The notes under the pieces: generated by a model
What the model was told of the DNA's origin: nothing
Database searches by the model: none
Seen by the model: the letters and a program-made list of their open reading frames with translations, nothing else
Part shown: piece after piece, positions 56,372 to 64,000 of the stretch
How the letters are laid out: every line of letters begins with the position of its first letter
Position numbering within the stretch: the stretch's first letter is position 1
Translations under genes and position numbers: made by a program
Origin: Antedon mediterranea
Taxonomy: Eukaryota; Echinodermata; Crinoidea; Comatulida; Antedonidae
NCBI RefSeq assembly: GCF_964355755.1
Contig: NC_092671.1
Coordinates: 38,023,304 to 38,087,303, forward strand
DNA: 64,000 bases
Direction of reading: 5' to 3'

Positions 56372-58634
56372 AGCAGTAAGAGAATGGCCGGTCCCTAAGT
56401 CCAAGAAAGATGTTAGAAGTTTTTTGGGATTCACAGGATACTACCGGAGATTCATTCAAAACTATGCCAAGATAGCGAAACCTTTGTTTGAGATGGTCGG
56501 AGGTAAACACAAGCCTAAGGGTACAACCAAGCTGCCAGAGTTCAAATGGACTGACGAGTGTTTAGTATCATACAATACCTTGAAACAGAAGATGTTAGCT
56601 ACTCCTATTCTATCTTATCCAGATTTCGCACTACCATTTGTTTTGCAGACCGACGCCTCCCTAGATGGCTTTGGAGCCATCCTGGCTCAAATCCAGGATG
56701 GGCAAGAGAAGGTAATCGCTTATGCAAGTAGAAGCCTCACCGCTGGTGAAAAGCATTATCCGGCACACAAACTGGAGTTTAGAGCGCTACATTGGGCTGC
56801 GACTGTGAAATTTAAAGATTACGTCTACGGACATAAGGTATTGGCTCGCACCGATAATAACCCACTCACGTATGTCCTTAAATCAGCTAAGCTAGATGCA
56901 CATGGTCAGCGCTGGGTTAACGATATGGCAAGGTGTGATCTTGAGATCGAGTACCGACCGGGAAAGTCGAACGATAATGCAGATGGTCTATCTCGTATTA
57001 CAAGGTTCGAAGTTCAAAAGGCCCTAGACAGCGCTACTGGCATTATGGGTGCCCATCACGCCAACCCTGTTATATCTCACTACTCACAAATCCTACCAGA
57101 ATTAGATACCGAAGAAATTATCCGTGCGCAACGGAATGATGAATCCATAGGAAGGGTATTGGAATTGTTCAGCTGTGGTGGAAAACCAAGTAGACGACAG
57201 GCTAACAAAGAAAGCAGAATGGTGCAGAAATTGTTAAGAAAATGGGATCATTTTGTAGTTCAGGCGGGAGTCTTAGTTTTCCAACAGGTAGATGGCCAAC
57301 GAAGGGTACTTTTGCCAAAACTTTACCGCAACAGAGTATTGAAGAGCGTCCACGACCAGATGGGTCATCTCGGATATGACCGCACTCTCTCCCTTCTAGA
57401 AGAACGATGTTTTTGGCCAAACTTGCGAAAAGAAGTACGAACCTATATTGACAGATGTAAAAGATGTACTTTACGTAAAACTCAGGACCCACAAGCCATA
57501 GCACCATTATCTGGAATTAAATCATCTCGACCATTGGAGTTAGTTTGTCTGGATTTCCTGAGTCTGGAAGCTTCGTCGGGTGGAATAGAAAATGTTCTTG
57601 TAATCACGGACCATTTTACTCGATACGCGCAAGCTTACCCAACAAGGAACCAGACAGCTGTGACGGTGGCCCAGACCTTGTGGAGCAAATTTATCATCCA
57701 CTATGGGACACCGGAAAGGATACACAGCGACCAAGGGAAGTGTTTTGAGGCTGAGGTTATACAGGAACTGTGCAAACTCCTTAAAATAAAAAAGAGCCGA
57801 ACCACACCTTATCACCCACAGGGGAATGGCATGACGGAGCGATTCAACTCTACATTACTCAATATGTTGGGAACGCTTCAGCCTCACCAGAAACCTCGGT
57901 GGCGTGACTATGTAGAGGCCATGACACACGCCTACAATTGTACCACGCATTCATCAACTGGGTTCACTCCATTCTTTTTAATATTTATGCGGAAACCGAG
58001 AGTGCCTTCAGACTTAGTATTCGAACTAGAGACAGATGGAGAGGAATTCATTGACACAAATGAAGCTGATTTCGTCCATCGACTCAGAAACCAGCTTCAA
58101 GAAGCTTACGACTTAGCAGCGACGCATGCAAATGCTGCAAGAAAGAAGCAAAAAAATGCGTACAACAAAAGGTCCCGTGGAGTTGATTTGAACGTTGGAG
58201 ACTCTGTTTTAGTTGCTAACAAGTCATTGCGGGGCCGTAATAAACTGAGGGATAGATGGGAGGAAACACCATATACCATAATTCATCACACCCAAGGTCA
58301 GCCCACATTCACTGTGCGCCGAAATAATGATGGCAGAGAGCGAACTGTTCACCGTAACCTATTGACACCATGTACCTTTGAAAATGTTGATAGTGGTGAT
58401 AGTAGTTGCAACAGTGCACACGAGTCTCCTTCAACTGATGATGATGATCCAGAAGTTTACAGAACGGATGATCCAGACTTGATTCCTCCTCCTGCTGAAT
58501 TTTGTACTCACTCCCCCACTACTAACATTACGGATAAGGATGGGCACGGCAGTGATTACTTTGCCAAAAGAGTTAGACTCCCACCTAAACGGTTTGGAGA
58601 ATGGGAAACTAATGCTGTTTTTTCTCGTAAATAA
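56259..58634 (+). CDS. pol: Pol, RNase H and integrase segment
   Basis: 791-codon frame: RT thumb (VRSFLGFTGYYRRFI), RNase H (LQTDASLDGFGAILAQ, TDNNPLTYVL), the integrase HHCC zinc region (about HDQMGHLGYD to CKRC), the DDE core (LDFLS, HSDQG, QGNGMTERFN) and a chromodomain-free C terminus (GDSVLVANKSL). The order RT-RNase H-integrase places it in Ty3/gypsy. The first residues are out-of-frame lead-in. No env ORF follows. Confidence 0.88.
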   Translation: MDLNYNQISVTYFSERSNIWAGHRVSEHGISTDPEKTEAVREWPVPKSKKDVRSFLGFTGYYRRFIQNYAKIAKPLFEMVGGKHKPKGTTKLPEFKWTDECLVSYNTLKQKMLATPILSYPDFALPFVLQTDASLDGFGAILAQIQDGQEKVIAYASRSLTAGEKHYPAHKLEFRALHWAATVKFKDYVYGHKVLARTDNNPLTYVLKSAKLDAHGQRWVNDMARCDLEIEYRPGKSNDNADGLSRITRFEVQKALDSATGIMGAHHANPVISHYSQILPELDTEEIIRAQRNDESIGRVLELFSCGGKPSRRQANKESRMVQKLLRKWDHFVVQAGVLVFQQVDGQRRVLLPKLYRNRVLKSVHDQMGHLGYDRTLSLLEERCFWPNLRKEVRTYIDRCKRCTLRKTQDPQAIAPLSGIKSSRPLELVCLDFLSLEASSGGIENVLVITDHFTRYAQAYPTRNQTAVTVAQTLWSKFIIHYGTPERIHSDQGKCFEAEVIQELCKLLKIKKSRTTPYHPQGNGMTERFNSTLLNMLGTLQPHQKPRWRDYVEAMTHAYNCTTHSSTGFTPFFLIFMRKPRVPSDLVFELETDGEEFIDTNEADFVHRLRNQLQEAYDLAATHANAARKKQKNAYNKRSRGVDLNVGDSVLVANKSLRGRNKLRDRWEETPYTIIHHTQGQPTFTVRRNNDGRERTVHRNLLTPCTFENVDSGDSSCNSAHESPSTDDDDPEVYRTDDPDLIPPPAEFCTHSPTTNITDKDGHGSDYFAKRVRLPPKRFGEWETNAVFSRK

Positions 58635-58855
58635 GAATATGTTTATAATTTTATTATCTGATTATGTCGTTGGGACAACATCACTCTTAACCTGGGGTGG
58701 GTGTGAAGGTACATACCTGTATATGCAGATAGGTTACACGGCTTAATTAATTAATTAAAGAGAAAAAAAATTTTTATATCTTTCAGTTTATCTAATTATG
58801 TAACTATGGTATATCATATGTAATGTTGTTAGGGACTAACAACGATTTAAGCTGT

Positions 58856-58869
58856 GGTGGATGTGAGGG
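58856..58869 (+). other. Probable polypurine tract
   Basis: GGTGGATGTGAGGG directly before a TG start of the 3' LTR at 58870. A similar purine-rich GGGGTGGGTGTGAAGG lies at about 58693. This placement defines the longer 3' LTR. Confidence 0.5.
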
Positions 58870-59398
58870 TGTAAATTGTACACCTCCGCATAGAATAAAT
58901 AGGACGGGACAATTTACATGTTGGTCCAGTTTTATGACACAGGTTAATAAAAATAAATAAATAGTGTTACATAAATATTTATTATCACGGTCTAATATGG
59001 CATTTTTAATGTATGGGTAGATAATGTGTTAAGCGGAATAATCCGCACCCATTACGCGTATTCGTCGGAGAATGGTAAGCTTGGGATGATACCTGATACA
59101 TCCTCTCTCCTTCGGACGCTTGCATCGACTAGACGTGTATTTGCCTAGCCTGTTAAACAATTTAATTATTTCTTTTTGTTGAGAGCACATCGTTTGATCT
59201 TGATGTAATCTGTCTTGTTCCTGTTTACTGTTAGCGACGGCTGCAGTGTTGTGTTGGGTTTTTAGCTTCTGTTTCTGTTATTAAACAATTACGATTAAAC
59301 TGGAAACTGAATCAGGTCTATTCTATTATGTGTCAGTGATCATTAATTGCTCTCCCACAAGCTATTCAAACACCAACGGACACGATCCGAAGGTCACA
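58870..59398 (+). repeat. 3' LTR of gypsy-type element
   Basis: Starts TGTAAATTGTACACC and ends GGTCACA. From 59001 it matches the 5' LTR with only a few substitutions plus one indel, so insertion was fairly recent although pol is broken. Confidence 0.75.
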
Positions 59399-59449
59399 TA
59401 ATCACAGGTGTATAATATTTACAAATCTAAATACAAATATATAAAAGCA

Positions 59450-61140
59450 ACAATACAAAAGAAAAACAATCTATATATTGGGAGATTTAAGTTCTGACCG
59501 TTTCTCCCTTGCAGCTCTTGTGTATTGTTTACAAAACAAATCAAAAAAGGTCTCAGATTCTTTACAAATCGCGATAGAATCTCCACCTAAAATATACTGT
59601 AATTTATCATCAGCACTTGCTGTTGTGTAACGATTCCATGTGTCATATTCATTACAGAGCACAAGGTTATTTTGTAGAATGGATAATTCTTTCATTCTAA
59701 TATTATCAAATGCTTTACAGTTTAATAAAAAATGTTTAATGTCTTCAATTTCACCATTCCCACATAAAGTACAAAGACCGGACACATCATTGGACCATTT
59801 ATAAGTTTTACAATCTAAAGGTAGAGTGTTAGATCTTAATTTGAATTTCAGACTTGTCTCATAAAAATGTGTTTTATCAAGTAAATATTTTTCTAAATTA
59901 GGGAAAGGTTTCAATATTGATTATAAATTTAGGTTTTGAGGTTTTTTGCATTATATTATTTGACCACTCTGATTTATATGATTCTGACACACATCGCTCG
60001 ACATTGCTGACTGAGAAAGGAACAATAGTTAAACTATCATATCAAAAACATTGTTGTAAAAGCCTATATCTGTAGCCTACATTTTTCAAATATGTCAACA
60101 CAACTACTAAGAAATTTATATTTTAAACGATCAAAGTCACATTTCAATTGTAGCATAGAGTTAAGTACACTATTAGGCCACCTGTGGTCATCCATAGTTA
60201 TAAAACGATTAAATAATTTAACTCTGGACAGTTTGTGTAACTTGGAGAATGGAACCCCCCCCCAAGGTCACCATAAAGTGCCTCTTTTAGTGGAGTATAC
60301 CGTGGAGCTTTGAGAAGAAAGCGGGCCATTTGCAATTGCACTTTCTCTAGGTCTTCGTTATCCTTCTTGGATTTATTATACCAAATGCTACAAGCATAAT
60401 TTATTGAAGGAATTGCAATGGTTTTCCACAGTATGTTTCCATAGTACACTCGGTTAAAGTCATCAAGGTTAGCTATGATACCTTTGATAAAGCTATAAGC
60501 CGGTTGCCCTTTTGGATAACATGTTCATAATGTGAATGTTCACTCATGTTTGAGGAAATATAGACCCCTAAATATTTGTAACTATTTACTTCTTTTATCG
60601 ATTTCACCTAATTTCCACTCTTTATCTTTATTTATGCGTTTTCCAACAACCATGACATTTGATTTTCATGATTAAAACCAAGTTTCAATTCTTTGGCGAA
60701 TATATTGGCAATTTCTAACATTTCAGTCATTTCCCTTTCATTATTAGCAATCAATATAACATCATCAGCCCAAAAGAGCCCTCCCATCCAGACACCATTT
60801 ATTCTTACCCCGAAATTGCTTTCACGAAGAAGTTTAACAAATTCATTAATAAATATAGAAAATAAAATTGGTGAGAGTACACACCCTTGTTTTAATCCTT
60901 TGTGGATATTAAACTCATCGGTCATGCTTTCCCCCACTTTTACTTTTGCTTTAACATTGTCATATAGTGAGCTTATTATTTTCCAAATTTTCCCTCTAAC
61001 TCCCGTATCCCAGGCACCATCACGCCATACACTATCAAATGCTTTTCGGAAGTCCAGGAAAGCTAGATGTGTAGTTTTACCTTCAATTGAACGACAAGAT
61101 AAAATGCTTTTCAATGTAAAGATGTGATCTTCACAACGGT
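59450..61140 (-). mobile_element. LINE ORF2 fragment (RT core to zinc-finger tail)
   Basis: Reading leftwards: LAFLDFRKAFDSVWRDG (RT motif A), KGLKQGCVLSPILFSIFIN (B), LFWADDVILIA (catalytic ADD, C), then a broken stretch, NYACSIWYNKSKKDNEDLEK, and a zf-RVT tail CTLCGNGEIEDIKHFLLNC. Frame breaks at about 60632 and 60200-59914. Minus strand, 5' part missing, joined to a different LINE at about 61140. Confidence 0.82.
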
Positions 61141-62883
61141 GATAGGCTCTAAAGCCTCCTTGGCTTTGTTAAAATTTGTTAAAATATAATTAGGAAAAAA
61201 ATGTCTAGTTTTTATCAATATTCCAATAGACCTAGCGGTTTTTTTGCTAATAAGCCTTATATGATTTTTCCAGCAAAGGTTCTCATTTATTACAACCTCA
61301 AGAAATGTTACATTTTTTTGTTGTTCTAAAGTAATGTTATTCATTTTCAATTCAATGTTGGTTGTAATAATACGCCTTTGGGCAGTTTTAAAGATTACGT
61401 AATTTGTTTTGCTGGTGTTTAATAAAAGTTTATTAGCTTTGAACCACATATTAATTCTATCTAGTTCCACATTCATAGTGTTTGCCAATGCGTTCAGGTT
61501 ATTTCCACACTTGAATCCTGTTGTATAATCGGCAAAGCTAATTAATTCAATTTGTGTACTTGAGTTACATATATCGTTTACATATACAAGAAACAACAAA
61601 GGTCCCAAAACGGCCCCTTGTGGAACACCAATACTAGTCTCCTTAATATTAGACGAAGTACCATTTATAAAAACATATTGCTTTCGTGATTTTAAGTAGT
61701 TACTGAACCATTTTAGTGTAACACCTCTTATACCATAGTGGAATAGCTTGTTCAGTAATATACTGTGGTCAATAATATCAAATGCATAAATGTGGCAATT
61801 ACGAACTCTTTGTTTTCAAATGCCTTTAGTATTTTGTGGATCAGATCAATTATAGCGTGGGAGGTTGAATGATTGTTTCGAAAGCCGTATTGTCATTCAT
61901 TTAGTATAGTGTAATTAAGTTTTAAAGTAATTATAAAATCGGGAATGGACTATCTTTTCAAAGATTTTAGAGAAAATTGGTAGTAGTGATATCGGGTGAT
62001 AATTCGAGGCTAAATTACGGTCCCCTTTTTTGTATATGGGAATTACTTTTGCAATTTTTATCTGTTCCGGTATTGAGCCGGAGTGAAGAGATACGTTAAA
62101 TATATAAGTCAAGGGCTTTACAATAGCATCACCAACTGCCTTGACCACCTTTGGTGAAATATCATCAAAACCAGGTGTTTTGTTTGCATCAAGTGATTGA
62201 ATCACTTTTAACACTTCCTCCTCATTTACATGGTAGAAAAACATAGAGTTACTTTGCCTGTTTAGCAGGTAATCAGAGTATTGTGCCGTTGATGGCTCAA
62301 TACTGTCTCGTACCTTGAGACCAACATTAATAAAATAATCCTTAATGTGGTTTGCAATAGGCTCACAACCCTCTATGAGTTTGTCACCAGATGTAAAAGT
62401 GGATGGAACATTATTTTTGCCTCCACCTGGATTTATAATATCATTTATAATATTCCATGTTTTTTTTTTATTTCCTTTAGTATTGTTAAAAACATTTTCA
62501 TAATATGATTTCTTTGCCTTTTTGCATGTACGCATAAATGACTTATTAAACTCTTTATAAATATCCTTATTTTTAGACGAGGGATGTTTTATAAATTTGT
62601 TGTACAACACATGTTTTCTTTTGCTAGACTTTAAGAGTCTTGAGCTCATCCATGGTTGTTTGAACTTTTTATACTTTTTGTGATTTTCTTGAACTTTTGC
62701 TTTTTTTAAAAATTGTTTATTATATAATTTTTTGAAAGTGTTGATAAAAGCATTGTAAGCATCATCAGGGTTTGTCCTTACATATACATCAGCCCAATCA
62801 ACAGGTAATAAGTCATTATATAGTTTATTTATATTTCTTTCGTTTATTGCATATTTATGAGGTTGCCACTTACTATCGCCCAC
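61140..62883 (-). mobile_element. Second LINE ORF2 fragment (linker and RT)
   Basis: 61915-62883 has KTPGFDDISPKVVK, VIPIYKKGD and NYHPISLLP, the early RT blocks. 61111-61608 has MGPLLFLVYVND and a motif C altered to FADYT where FADD is expected. A frame-broken stretch links them (61608-61915). It is a jockey/CR1-like type, different from the fragment at 59.5-61.1 kb. Confidence 0.82.
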
Positions 62884-64000
62884 CTAATCTCAAACGCGAT
62901 TCTTTGAACATCTCATCGAAACTTTGGAGTCATCCATGCGGAGCTATCCAGACCATAAACTCCTAATCGTAGGAGATTTTAATTTCTCGGACATACTCTG
63001 GCTTCCTGACGGCACATACCACGCACCAGCAAACTCCATATCTGAACTATTTACGGATTCTGTTCTCGATGGACTTAACGTCAAACAATGCAACTTAATT
63101 AACACTTGGAACAATAACATTCTGTATTTAGCCTTGAGTAACAACAACGATTTGGTATACGAGATAAAAACTGGTCAAAATGTGTTCGATTCTGACCATG
63201 AATCAATCTCTTTCATGCTCAAGTTTGACGATAACATTGCTTTTTTTAATAATTTTACTAGATATCAATTTAATTATAAAAAAGCAAACTTTAGAGAACT
63301 AAACGAAACTTTTAAAAGGGTCCCTTGGGAAGTCCTATTTGATGTTAGTAACGATATAAACGATAAGCTTGATAGATTTTACGATATGCTACTATTAGAG
63401 ACCTTGTTCCAGTTGTGAAAGTTAAAAAGAAAAGACCACCCTGATTTGATAGAGAATTAGTAACTGCTTTTAAGGACAAGCAGCATTTTCACAATATGTG
63501 GAAGAAATTTCCTTCCATTATTAGCAGGCAAAACGTCTTTGTTGCCCGACGAAATTTTAACAAATTAACTAACTTCATTGTAATCTAATATTAAAACCAA
63601 CCCCAAACGATTTTGGTCATGGTTAAAAAACAACAACAACAGAGTCTTAAAATCTCCCATTACCAATCATGCTAATGAGGCTGCGGAGACGCCGCAAGCC
63701 AAAGCTAGTTTGTTTAATAATGTTTTTGTTTCTAATTTCTCAGACTCCAGGGACACTGAACCTGCGGAGTATCGATGTCTCCCAGAGGTAAACGCTGATG
63801 TCTTGAACAACATCATTATTCGGCAGGATGAAGTTGACCAGATCTTGAGGTCGCTCGACGTGCACAAGGCGGCGGCCAATGACCCTATTAGCAACCAAAT
63901 CCTTAAGTTCTGTTCCACCTCCTTATCCTTTCCAATCACGCGCATATTTCGTCTCTCTGTCCAGACTGGTGTTTCCCTGAAAGATGGAAAACCGCCAACG
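62884..64000 (+). mobile_element. Third LINE, plus strand, endonuclease and early RT, runs off window
   Basis: 62924-63418 has LLIVGDFNFSDILW and FDSDHESISFML, the GDFN and SDH motifs of LINE endonucleases. After broken stretches, 63690-64000 reads DEVDQILRSLDVHKAAANDP, the RT entry. It lies head-to-head with the minus-strand LINE with no spacer. Frame breaks make it non-functional. Confidence 0.8.

Overview
This is eukaryotic nuclear DNA: AT-rich, mostly non-coding, with spliceable exons, a TATA-type promoter, tRNA-derived SINEs, several LINE fragments, one Ty3/gypsy-type LTR retrotransposon and foldback/MITE elements. Frequent short GGCCTA/CCTAGG-rich tracts, the SINE/LINE mix and multi-gene immunoglobulin (Ig) receptor families suggest a marine invertebrate deuterostome, perhaps an echinoderm. 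That assignment is low confidence and rests on pattern memory only.

The left 50 kb is a tandem array of two unrelated-looking families of cell-surface Ig-superfamily proteins that I do not recognise as any named family. Family A (signal peptide, three Ig domains, Thr/Pro stalk, TM) has copies at 1.9 kb (+, no stalk or TM), 10.5-11.8 kb (-, nonsense mutation, plus a partial second copy at 10.1-10.5 kb), 23.9 kb (+), 34.9-36.1 kb (-) and 46.4-46.96 kb (-, decayed). Family B (signal peptide, three Ig domains, stalk, TM with an embedded Arg, short basic tail, apparently one exon) has copies at 6.2, 17.4 and 30.6 kb (all +). Recurrent non-coding modules join them. Downstream of B come a tRNA-like Pol III-box element, then a conserved minus-strand splice-bounded non-coding exon, then a CRE-bearing promoter-like segment whose plus side is the first exon of family A. 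The ancestral unit therefore looks like B, tRNA-like element, divergent exon, promoter, A. It was duplicated several times, with some A copies inverted and some promoters orphaned. The B copies are nearly the same from the third Ig domain through about 1.5 kb of 3' flank, but differ strongly in the two membrane-distal Ig domains. That is what one expects of a diversifying recognition locus (immune or allorecognition); this function is inference.

Mobile and repeat DNA has broken up this array. Notable items are four sequence-unrelated tandem arrays that all have a 21-bp unit (14.6-15.5 and 51.0-52.9 kb; 36.6-37.65 kb; 37.8-38.4 kb; 41.4-42.56 kb), three of them arranged as inverted-repeat foldback elements. 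There is also a 3.4-kb inverted-repeat element at 26.7-30.1 kb carrying nuclear-receptor-like direct repeats, a LINE with an SGNH-esterase ORF1 at 43.1-44.9 kb truncated by a ~280-bp tandem array, and many LINE 3' ends.

The right 13 kb is transposon territory: a degenerate gypsy-type element (52.9-59.4 kb; gag, protease, RT, RNase H, integrase, with frame breaks) and then three LINE fragments (59.5-61.1 minus, 61.1-62.9 minus, 62.9-64.0 plus, the last running off the window).
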